A stretch of 7,148 nucleotides of DNA, from NCBI GenBank assembly GCA_030040495.1, contig JASHTP010000233.1, positions 1 through 7,148 of the forward strand, written 5' to 3'. Below, one piece after another: positions 1 to 5,729 of this stretch (its first letter is position 1; each line of letters begins with the position of its first letter). Source of the stretch: Alphaproteobacteria bacterium. Lineage in GTDB: Bacteria > Pseudomonadota > Alphaproteobacteria > ATCC43930 > CGMCC-115725. The notes below the pieces were generated by a model. That model had not been told where the DNA came from and did no database searches. It worked only from the letters and a program-made list of their open reading frames with translations. The translations under genes were made by a program, and so were the position numbers.

Positions 1-80
1 CGCGGCGCGGCGCCGCCGCGCCGATCGAGCGTGCGGCGCTCGAGGCGCGCTTCCAGGCGCTCGCGGCGGGAGCGGCCTGA
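1..80 (+). CDS. nagZ: C-terminal end of a protein, probably NagZ beta-N-acetylhexosaminidase (partial)
   Basis: The frame that starts at base 3 is open to a TGA at 78-80 and gives about 25 residues ending in QALAAGAA. It is an alanine-, arginine- and glutamate-rich helical tail with no diagnostic motif. The assignment to NagZ, the cytoplasmic glycoside hydrolase of peptidoglycan recycling, comes only from gene order: in many alphaproteobacteria nagZ lies directly before the M50 protease, scpA and scpB. That the segment is coding is supported by the stop/start overlap TGATG with the next gene. The GGGAG at 68-72, inside this gene, is the ribosome binding site of that next gene. Coding is fairly sure; the identity is moderate and would be settled by the upstream sequence. 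Confidence 0.5.
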   Translation, partial: RRGAAAPIERAALEARFQALAAGAA

Positions 81-784
81 TGCACGGCATGGAGGCGCAG
101 CTCCAGGGGCTGCTGCAGCAGGTCTCGATCTTCGCGCTGCCGGCCATCTTCGCCATCACCTTCCATGAGGCGGCGCACGGCTTCGTCGCGCACCGGCTCG
201 GCGACGACACCGCCTACCGCATGGGGCGGGTCACCTTCAATCCGCTGCGCCACATCGATCTCTACGGCACCATCCTGATGCCGCTCTTCCTGCTGCTGAT
301 CTCGCAGGGCCGCTTCGTCTTCGGCTATGCCAAGCCGGTGCCGGTCAATTTCGGCCAGCTCCGCCATCCCCGCCGCGACATGGTCTGGGTCGCGCTCGCC
401 GGACCCGGCATTAACATCCTGCTCGCCATCGTCTCGGCGCTGCTGTTCTATCTCGTGCCCTATGTGCCGGCGATCGGCCGGGAATGGGCCGGCGACAATC
501 TCGCCGTCTCCGTGGTCGTCAACATCATCCTCGCCGTCTTCAACCTGATCCCGCTGCCGCCGCTCGACGGCGGTCGCGTCGCGGTGGGGCTGCTGCCTGA
601 CATGCTCGCCTTTCCGCTGGCGCGGCTCGAGCGCTATGGGCTGGCGATCCTGATCGGGCTGCTGATCCTGCTGCCGCTGCTCGGCGAGCAGATCGGCCTC
701 AAGCTCGACATCGTGCGCTACGTCATCAATTTCGCCGCCACCTACGTGCTGCACGGCATCACTTGGCTGACGGGAGTGGGATGA
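80..784 (+). CDS. Site-2 protease family (peptidase M50) integral membrane metalloprotease
   Basis: This 234-residue polytopic inner-membrane protein is a predicted zinc metalloprotease of the M50 (site-2 protease) family, whose members cut substrates within the membrane. Seen in the sequence: the zinc motif HEAAH at residues 29-33 in the first hydrophobic segment; the family block FNPLRHID at 53-60; a membrane segment at about 62-75; AGPGINILL at 107-115 leading into another; and the second catalytic motif FNLIPLPPLDGGR at 154-166, whose Asp163 is the expected third metal ligand. Further hydrophobic segments lie at about 186-202 and 213-231. No PDZ or CBS domain is present, so it belongs to the short, minimal type. 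The ATG at 80 overlaps the upstream stop by one base and has GGGAG seven bases before it. Its stop overlaps scpA by four bases, so the genes are probably translated together. The substrate is unknown; nothing here links it to RseP-type stress signalling. Confidence 0.9.
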   Translation: MHGMEAQLQGLLQQVSIFALPAIFAITFHEAAHGFVAHRLGDDTAYRMGRVTFNPLRHIDLYGTILMPLFLLLISQGRFVFGYAKPVPVNFGQLRHPRRDMVWVALAGPGINILLAIVSALLFYLVPYVPAIGREWAGDNLAVSVVVNIILAVFNLIPLPPLDGGRVAVGLLPDMLAFPLARLERYGLAILIGLLILLPLLGEQIGLKLDIVRYVINFAATYVLHGITWLTGVG

Positions 785-1563
785 GCGAGAGCGAGCCTTT
801 CGAGCTGGCGCAGCCGCCGGCGCCCGCCTCGGCGGAGCTGGTCGTCGATCTCGAAGGCTATGAAGGGCCGATCGACATGCTGCTCACGCTGGCGCGCGAG
901 CAGAAGGTCGACCTCACCAAGATATCGATCCTACAGCTCGCCGACCAGTACCTCGCCTTCATCGCCGCGGCGCGGCGGCTCCGGCTCGAGATCGCCGCCG
1001 ACTATCTCGTCATGGCGGCCTGGCTCGCCTATCTCAAATCGCGCTTGCTGCTGCCGGAGCCGGCGCCGCTGGACGAGCCCAGCGGCGCCGAGCTGGCGGC
1101 GGCACTGGCGCATCAGCTGCAGCGCCTCGAGGCGATGCAGCAGGCCGGCGCGCGGCTGATGGCGCGGCCGCAGCTCGGCCGCGACGTCTTCGCCCGCGGC
1201 GCGCCCGAAGGGCTGCCGCGCGTGCTGAAGCCGATCTATCAAGTGACGCTCTACGACCTCCTGCGCGCCTATGGCGACCAGCGCCAGCGCAAGGAGCAGT
1301 CGGTGCTGCACATCGAGCCGCCGGAGCTCTATTCCATGGACGACGCGCTGCAGCGCCTCGGCCGGCTGCTCGGCCGCGTGCCGGAGTGGCGCACGCTGAT
1401 GAGCTTCCTGCCGCCCAGCCTGCGCGGCGGCCTGGTCGAGCGCTCGGCGGTCGCCGCCACCTTCGCCGCGAGCCTGGAGCTGGCGCGCGCCGGCAAGCTT
1501 CAGCTGCGCCAGGACAGCGCCTTCGGCCCGATCTACATCCGCAGCCTGCCGGAAAGCCCATGA
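781..1563 (+). CDS. scpA: Segregation and condensation protein A (kleisin of the SMC-ScpAB complex)
   Basis: ScpA is the bacterial kleisin that bridges the SMC ATPase heads and binds ScpB, acting on the nucleoid in chromosome condensation and segregation. The protein is 260 residues, a usual length. After a divergent Pro/Ala-rich start, residues 25-45 carry the hallmark LEGYEGPIDMLLTLAREQKV, followed by ADQYLAFI and the helix YLVMAAWLAYLKSRLLLPEP at about 75-94, which forms the N-terminal SMC-binding part. The C-terminal winged-helix region is about 185-258, with VPEWRTLMSFLPP and a closing segment containing GKLQLRQDSAFGPIYI. I chose ATG 781, which overlaps the protease stop as ATGA and has GGGAGTGGG just upstream; a longer version from TTG 763 would add six residues with no family support. 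Its stop overlaps scpB by four bases, as expected for two subunits of one complex. Confidence 0.95.
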   Translation: MSESEPFELAQPPAPASAELVVDLEGYEGPIDMLLTLAREQKVDLTKISILQLADQYLAFIAAARRLRLEIAADYLVMAAWLAYLKSRLLLPEPAPLDEPSGAELAAALAHQLQRLEAMQQAGARLMARPQLGRDVFARGAPEGLPRVLKPIYQVTLYDLLRAYGDQRQRKEQSVLHIEPPELYSMDDALQRLGRLLGRVPEWRTLMSFLPPSLRGGLVERSAVAATFAASLELARAGKLQLRQDSAFGPIYIRSLPESP

Positions 1564-2234
1564 CCGACGCCACGTCCGCGCCCGTCGCCGAGACCGATCC
1601 CCACGCCGACCAGCTCCGCTTGCTCGAGGCGCTGCTCTTCGCCTCGGCCGCGCCGCTCGACGAAGCGAGCATCGCCCAGCGCCTGCCCGAAGGCAGCGAC
1701 GTCGCCGCCCTCGTCGCCGAACTCGGCGAGCATTACCGCGGCCGCGGCGTCAATCTGGTGCGCATCGCCGGCGGCTGGACGCTCCGCACCGCCCCCGATC
1801 TCGGCCCGCGCCTCAAGCTTGAACAGTCGGTGACGCGCAAGCTGTCGCGCGCCGCCATCGAGACGCTGGCGATCGTCGCTTACCACCAGCCGGTGACGCG
1901 CGGCGAGATCGAGGAGATCCGCGGCGTCGTGGTCAGCAGCGGCACGCTCGACGTGCTGATGGAAGCCGGCTGGATCGCGCCCAAGGGGCGGCGCGAAACG
2001 CCCGGGCGGCCGGTGACCTGGGTCACGACCGACCAATTCCTCGCCCATTTCGGCCTCGCCGACCGGCGCGACCTGCCGGGCATCGACGAGCTGCGCGCCG
2101 CCGGCCTGGTCGGCCCGCGCCCCGAGTTCGTGCTTAGCGAGCAGGCGCTGCCGGGCGAAGCGACGGCGGACGACGAGGACGAGGACGAAGAGGACGAGCC
2201 GCTTTACGACGAGGAGGGCCCGGCCGAGCGCTGA
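1560..2234 (+). CDS. scpB: Segregation and condensation protein B (ScpB)
   Basis: ScpB is the dimeric winged-helix subunit that binds the kleisin ScpA in the SMC condensin complex. The protein is 224 residues. Residues 18-80 form the first winged helix (LRLLEALLFASAAPLDEASIAQRL, then VRIAGGWTLRT). Residues 93-165 form the second, with the strongly conserved RAAIETLAIVAYHQPVTR followed by GEIEEIRGV, and GRPVTWVTTDQFLAHFGL. An extremely acidic tail follows at about 200-220, with a run of Asp and Glu, common as a variable extension in alphaproteobacterial ScpB. ATG 1560 overlaps the scpA stop (ATGA) with GGAAAG 3-8 bases upstream; a GTG at 1386 in the same frame would extend far into scpA and is rejected. 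This is the last gene of the coupled chain; the next gene is over 200 bases away. Confidence 0.94.
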   Translation: MTDATSAPVAETDPHADQLRLLEALLFASAAPLDEASIAQRLPEGSDVAALVAELGEHYRGRGVNLVRIAGGWTLRTAPDLGPRLKLEQSVTRKLSRAAIETLAIVAYHQPVTRGEIEEIRGVVVSSGTLDVLMEAGWIAPKGRRETPGRPVTWVTTDQFLAHFGLADRRDLPGIDELRAAGLVGPRPEFVLSEQALPGEATADDEDEDEEDEPLYDEEGPAER

Positions 2235-2271
2235 CCTCCGCCGCCAACGCCACCGCGTCTCGTCGACAAGC

Positions 2272-2330
2272 TCAAGTCAAAAATTAAATAATTCCTCTAT
2301 CGATCTATATTTATTGATAAAATGTCTTGA
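2272..2330. promoter_or_regulatory. AT-rich intergenic block with an imperfect inverted repeat
   Basis: Bases 2275-2328 hold only 11 G or C in 54, a sharp drop in a region that is otherwise very GC-rich. Its edges form an imperfect dyad: bases 2272-2291 pair with 2311-2330 at 13 of 20 positions, including TCAAG with CTTGA at the outside and AATAA with TTATT at the inside, around a 19-base centre containing ATCGAT. It could be an operator, a curved DNA element upstream of the hscC promoter, or a site where the mRNA of scpB ends. There is no GC stem followed by a T run, so it is not a classical intrinsic terminator. The function is not established. Confidence 0.35.
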
Positions 2331-2335
2331 CGCCT

Positions 2336-2397
2336 GAGGCCGGCGCGAGAGGCCCCGGCGTGCTTCGGCCGGCGCTCCGCCGCCTCTCCCGCCGGCC
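2336..2397. repeat. GC-rich direct and inverted repeats upstream of hscC
   Basis: GGCCGGCGC occurs at 2338-2346 and again at 2367-2375. The second copy also forms a perfect 8-base inverted repeat with CGCCGGCC at 2390-2397, leaving a 15-base loop. A related GAGGCCCCGGCG lies at 2349-2360 beside GAGGCCGGCG at 2336-2345. The hairpin ends 12 bases before the TATAAC at 2410 and so covers the place where a -35 element would be. It is followed only by CTCCCTTTC, too weak a T run to call a terminator. In DNA this rich in GC such repeats also arise by chance, so I give it as an observation only. Confidence 0.3.
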
Positions 2398-2409
2398 CTC
2401 CCTTTCAAC

Positions 2410-2415
2410 TATAAC
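2410..2415 (+). promoter_or_regulatory. Possible -10 element for hscC (TATAAC)
   Basis: TATAAC matches TATAAT at five of six positions and lies in the intergenic region 53 bases before the hscC ATG. No recognisable -35 hexamer lies 16-18 bases upstream; that stretch is TCCCGC-like. The same hexamer, with a much better -35, precedes serS. The call is weak and rests on the need for a promoter for a gene well separated from scpB. Confidence 0.25.
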
Positions 2416-2468
2416 GCTCAAAGGGCGCGGCTCGGCCGTCTTAAGCTCGCGGTTCGGACGTGAACGCG

Positions 2469-4178
2469 ATGATTGTCGGTATCGATCTCGGCACCACCAA
2501 CAGCCTGGTCGGCATCTGGCGCGACGGCGCGGTGACGCTTGTCCCCAACGCGCTCGGCCATCTCTTGAGCCCCTCAGCGGTGGGGCTGGGGGACGATGGC
2601 GCGATTCTGGTGGGGCTGGCCGCGCGCGAGCGGCTGATCAGCCATCCCGCGCTCACCGCCGCTGCCTTCAAGCGCTACATGGGCAGCGACCGGTTGCTTT
2701 TCCTCGGCGAGAAGGGCTTCCGGCCCGAGGAGCTGTCGGCCCTGGTGCTGCGCTCGCTCAAGGCGGACGCCGAGGCGATGCTGGGCGAGGCGGTGGACGA
2801 GGCGGTGATCACCGTGCCGGCCTATTTCAACGACGCGCAGCGCAAGGCGACCAAGGCGGCGGGCGAGCTGGCGGGACTCAGGGTCGCCCGGCTCCTCACC
2901 GAGCCCACCGCGGCGGCGCTCGCCTACGGCCTCGACGCGCTCGAGGAGGAGAGCACCATCCTGGTCGTCGATCTCGGCGGCGGCACCTTCGACGTGTCGG
3001 TGCTGAACTGTTTCGAGGGGGTGATGGAGGTGCGCGCCTGCGCCGGCGACAGCTGGCTCGGCGGCGAGGATTTCGTCGACGTCATCGTCGCCGCCTTCAT
3101 GGCAGGGCCGGGCGCCGAAGCGGGGCTGCCGCCGCCCAGCGAAGGCTCCGTCCTGCGTGCCGCGCTGCGCCGCCAGGCGGAGCTGATGAAGCGCGCGCTC
3201 AGCGATGCCGAGAGCGCCACCCTCGATCTCGCCCATGACGGCAAGACGCTGCACTGGAGCCTGACCCGCGACGGCTTCGAGAAGCTGGCGGAACCGCTGC
3301 TGGCCCGGCTGCGCGCGCCGATCGAGCGGGCGCTGCGCGATGCGCGCGTCGATCCCGATGCACTGTCGCAGATCGTGCTCGCCGGCGGCGCCTCGCGCAT
3401 GCCGATGTTCCGCCGCCTCATCGCCCGGCTGTTCCAGCGCCTGCCGGTGCAGAGCATCAATCCCGACGAGGTGGTGGCGCGTGGCGCCGCGGTTCGCGCC
3501 GGCCTTGCCATGCGCGACCAGAGCCTCGAGGAGGTGGTACTCACCGACGTGGCGCCGTTCACGCTCGGCGTCGGGGTCGCCGAGCGCGACGCCGACGGCC
3601 GCCGCATCGACGGGCTGTTCATGCCGGTGATCGAGCGCAATACGGTCATTCCGGCGAGCCGTATCGAGACGGTGAGCACGCTCGAGGACAACCAGTCGCA
3701 GATCAGCATCAAGGTCTATCAAGGCGAATCCCGCCTCGTCCGCGACAACATCCTGCTCGGCGAGTTCGTCGTCACGGTGCCGCGGCGGCGCGCTGGCGAG
3801 GAAAGCGTCGACATCCGCTTCACTTACGACACCAGCGGACTGCTCGAGGTCGAGGCGACCGTGCGCAGCAACGGGGTGCGCGGCAATCTGATCATCGAAG
3901 GCAATCCCGGCGTGCTCACCCCCGAGCAGATCAAGCAGCGCCTGACGGAGCTGGCGAAGCTCAAGGTGCATCCGCGCGACCAGGCGGAGAACGCCGCCGT
4001 CGTCGCCCGCGCCAAGCGGCTCTACGAGGAACGGCTCGGCGCGACGCGGCATCGGATCGGCGACTGGTTGTCCGACTTCATGGCGGTGCTGAACCGGCAG
4101 GACGAGACGGAGATCGCCGCCGCGCGGCAGCGGCTCGTCGCCAATCTCGACGCCGTCGACGATAATTTCTTCCTGTGA
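2469..4178 (+). CDS. hscC: HscC-type specialised Hsp70 (DnaK family) chaperone
   Basis: This 569-residue cytoplasmic ATP-dependent chaperone belongs to the HscC branch of Hsp70. The nucleotide-binding domain shows IDLGTTNS (5-12), FKRYMG with the catalytic Lys68, VPAYFNDAQRKAT (116-128), EPTAAALAYG (145-154), the phosphate motif VVDLGGGTFDVSVL (166-179) and the adenosine motif LAGGASRMP (304-312). The linker reads VVLTDVAPFTLG (356-367) where DnaK has VLLLDVTPLSLG; this LTDVxPFTLG form is typical of HscC. The substrate-binding domain has ERNTVIPAS, DNQSQISI and DIRFTYDTSGLLEVE. The helical lid is short (about 485-569) and lacks the disordered EEV-type tail of DnaK, so the protein is about 70 residues shorter than DnaK. 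ATG 2469 gives the family start MIVGIDLGTT, with a weak GGA ten bases upstream; in-frame GTG 2460 would add three residues and cannot be excluded. It overlaps the J-like gene by four bases, matching the known pairing of HscC with dedicated J-proteins. No grpE or dnaJ is adjacent, and codon use resembles that of its neighbours. Confidence 0.87.
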   Translation: MIVGIDLGTTNSLVGIWRDGAVTLVPNALGHLLSPSAVGLGDDGAILVGLAARERLISHPALTAAAFKRYMGSDRLLFLGEKGFRPEELSALVLRSLKADAEAMLGEAVDEAVITVPAYFNDAQRKATKAAGELAGLRVARLLTEPTAAALAYGLDALEEESTILVVDLGGGTFDVSVLNCFEGVMEVRACAGDSWLGGEDFVDVIVAAFMAGPGAEAGLPPPSEGSVLRAALRRQAELMKRALSDAESATLDLAHDGKTLHWSLTRDGFEKLAEPLLARLRAPIERALRDARVDPDALSQIVLAGGASRMPMFRRLIARLFQRLPVQSINPDEVVARGAAVRAGLAMRDQSLEEVVLTDVAPFTLGVGVAERDADGRRIDGLFMPVIERNTVIPASRIETVSTLEDNQSQISIKVYQGESRLVRDNILLGEFVVTVPRRRAGEESVDIRFTYDTSGLLEVEATVRSNGVRGNLIIEGNPGVLTPEQIKQRLTELAKLKVHPRDQAENAAVVARAKRLYEERLGATRHRIGDWLSDFMAVLNRQDETEIAAARQRLVANLDAVDDNFFL

Positions 4179-5212
4179 GCGGCATTTGGGACGAACTCGG
4201 CATCGAGCCGACGCGCGATCCGACGGCGATCCGGCGCGCCTATGCGCGGCGCCTGAAGCGCCTCGATCCCGACCTCGATGCGGCGGGGTTCATGCGTCTG
4301 CGCCAAGCCTACGAGACGGCGCTCGAGGCCGCCGCGCGCCCCGAGCCCGAGCCGGCGTGGGAGACAGAGGCCGAGTCGGAGGCGGAAAGCGGGCAAGCCG
4401 ACCCGCCGGACGGAGCGGCGACGCGCGAAGATCAGGACGCGCGCCCACTGCCGCCGCCGATCGTGCCGCGCTATGCCCCGGTACGGCCGCCGCCGCCCAA
4501 GCCGCGTCCCGAGCGCGAGCGCGTTCCGGTCGGCCCGATCGACGCGCGCGAGGCGCTTGCCGCCGAGGCGCGCCCCGTGCTCGCGGCGCTCGAGCGTGCC
4601 CTCGACGACGAGGATGCGGTGACGGCGGTGCGTCTCTTCGAGGAAGCGATGGCGCGCGGGCTCTTGCCGCTGCACCCCGATCCCAATCTCGTCCAACGCC
4701 TGTCGCGCGTCGCGGTCGACGATCCGGAGCTGCCGGGCGCGGTGTTCTGTCGCCTGGCGCGTCAGTTCGGCTGGGCCGCCCCCGTCTCGGCCGGCGGCAG
4801 GCAGCCTTCGACGCTCGGCAACGACATCCTGGAACGGCTCGACGCCGAGGGCTGGTACACGCAGCTCGTCGCCGACGCCGACGGGGCAAGCGGCGCCAAG
4901 GCGCGGGCGGCGCAGGTGCTGCTGGGGCGGCGGCGCAAATTCTATCATGGCCCCGCCACCGGCCGCCATGTCGCCGAACTGGTCCGCCAGTACGACCGCC
5001 ACCATGACTGGCTGTCCCGGCGCTTCGACGAGCGGCGCCTCAGGGCCCTGCATCGGGGCTACATCGTGCCGGTACGGCCGATGCGCTGGGGGAGGTGGTG
5101 GGCGATGGTGCTGCTCTGCACGGCGCTCTACGGCACGCTGCGCGCCTGCATCGACGCCGCCACCGAGCCCGCGAAGCCGGCCGGCTCGGTGAGCAAGACC
5201 CTCGAACGCTGA
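4175..5212 (+). CDS. J-domain-like protein with C-terminal membrane anchor, putative HscC co-chaperone
   Basis: The 345-residue protein begins with a J-like domain at about 1-52: WDELGIEPTRDPTAIRRAYA for helix I and the start of helix II, then RRLKRLDPD, then a helix III of the form GFMRLRQAYETALEAA. The conserved HPD loop that triggers Hsp70 ATPase reads DPD here (31-33), so the key His is absent. Residues 53-118 are an acidic then proline-rich, probably disordered linker. Residues 122-295 look helical, with FGW at 198-200 and YDRHHDWLSRRFDERRLRAL, a pattern I associate with DjlB/DjlC-like J-proteins. One membrane segment (about 306-326) follows basic residues RPMRWGR, which predicts a cytosolic J domain and a short periplasmic tail of about 20 residues. 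GTG 4175 overlaps the hscC stop (GTGA) and has no ribosome binding site of its own, so translation is probably coupled to hscC. Partnership with HscC is inferred from overlap and family knowledge. I give no gene symbol because similarity to djlB or djlC covers the architecture only. Confidence 0.8.
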   Translation: MSGIWDELGIEPTRDPTAIRRAYARRLKRLDPDLDAAGFMRLRQAYETALEAAARPEPEPAWETEAESEAESGQADPPDGAATREDQDARPLPPPIVPRYAPVRPPPPKPRPERERVPVGPIDAREALAAEARPVLAALERALDDEDAVTAVRLFEEAMARGLLPLHPDPNLVQRLSRVAVDDPELPGAVFCRLARQFGWAAPVSAGGRQPSTLGNDILERLDAEGWYTQLVADADGASGAKARAAQVLLGRRRKFYHGPATGRHVAELVRQYDRHHDWLSRRFDERRLRALHRGYIVPVRPMRWGRWWAMVLLCTALYGTLRACIDAATEPAKPAGSVSKTLER

Positions 5213-5224
5213 ACCCACCCCGCA

Positions 5225-5253
5225 TTGCGGCGCTATCCCCCATCTGCCATTAT
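5225..5253 (+). promoter_or_regulatory. Possible tatB promoter
   Basis: In the 85-base gap before tatB, TTGCGG (5225-5230) and CATTAT (5248-5253) are separated by exactly 17 bases. They match the sigma-70 consensus at three and four of six positions. A promoter here would let tatBC be expressed separately from the chaperone pair. Both hexamers are poor matches, so this is tentative; read-through from hscC is equally possible. Confidence 0.22.
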
Positions 5254-5297
5254 CCCGCGCGCCGAGGTGGTAAAAGGAGAGGCGGCGACAGGCGGCG

Positions 5298-5717
5298 ATG
5301 TTCGACTTCGCGTGGTCCCATATTCTGCTGATCGCGGTGGTGGCGCTGCTGGTCATCGGTCCCAAGGATTTGCCGCGCGTGCTGCGCACCGTCGGCATCT
5401 GGGTCGGCCGCGCGCGCTCGATCGCCCGCGAGTTCCAGGGCAGCCTCGATCAGATGATCCGCGAGGCGGAGCTCGAGGAGGTGCGCAAGGAGGTCGAAAA
5501 GGCGGCAACGATCGATCTCGATCATACGATCGGGACCACCCTCGATCCCGGCGGCGAGCTGAAGCAGAGCTTCGCCGAGCCGGCGATCGCCGACGCCGCA
5601 CCGCTGTCGACGCAGAGCGCGCCGCCGGCGGCGGCGGAGACACCGCCCGCGCCGCCGGCGAGCCAGCCGGCCGAGGAGCCGCCCGCCGACCTCGCCAAGT
5701 CCGGCACGCACGACTGA
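5298..5717 (+). CDS. tatB: Sec-independent protein translocase subunit TatB
   Basis: TatB forms, with TatC, the receptor that recognises twin-arginine signal peptides of folded exported proteins at the inner membrane. The 139-residue protein has the TatB layout: MFDFAWS start, a single membrane helix at 5-20, the GPKDLP hinge at 21-26, a charged amphipathic helix at about 27-70, and a long Pro/Ala/Glu-rich tail with PPAPPASQPAEEPP. The start MFD and the GPKDLPRVLR motif point to TatB rather than TatA. Residue 8, usually Glu in TatB, is His here. ATG 5298 is preceded by AGGCGG with a spacing of about two bases and by a stronger AAAGGAGAGG at 5273-5282, about 15 bases away; no other start fits that stronger site. 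The gene is 12 bases from tatC and probably co-transcribed. No tatA lies next to it, which is unusual for this neighbourhood. Confidence 0.92.
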   Translation: MFDFAWSHILLIAVVALLVIGPKDLPRVLRTVGIWVGRARSIAREFQGSLDQMIREAELEEVRKEVEKAATIDLDHTIGTTLDPGGELKQSFAEPAIADAAPLSTQSAPPAAAETPPAPPASQPAEEPPADLAKSGTHD

Positions 5718-5729
5718 CCGGCAGAGGCC

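Noticed and set aside
1034..1672. A 212-codon - strand frame opposite scpA and scpB
   Set aside because: Arg/Ala-rich shadow with no motif; the + strand genes here are certain.
2326..2331. CTTGAC as a heat-shock sigma factor (RpoH) -35 box for hscC
   Set aside because: No fitting -10 element lies at 13-18 bases; the nearest CCCC is at about 21 bases and is part of the GC repeats. A heat-shock promoter cannot be claimed.
2390..2406. Intrinsic terminator of the scpAB transcript
   Set aside because: The GC dyad at 2367-2397 is followed by CTCCCTTTC, without a proper T run, and lies 130 bases after scpB.
2574..4052. A 492-codon open frame on the - strand opposite hscC
   Set aside because: It lies wholly inside a gene with clear Hsp70 motifs. 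Its translation is rich in Arg, Ala, His and Gln with no recognisable domain, as expected from antisense frames in very GC-rich DNA.
2469..5212. Recent horizontal transfer of the hscC/J pair
   Set aside because: Base composition and codon use by eye match the neighbouring genes, and no integrase, flanking direct repeat or tRNA site is visible. An old insertion remains possible, but a recent one is not supported.
4022..5398. A 458-codon - strand frame spanning the end of hscC, the J-like gene and the start of tatB
   Set aside because: It runs antisense across three gene boundaries without a family motif, and its composition is that of a GC-rich shadow frame.
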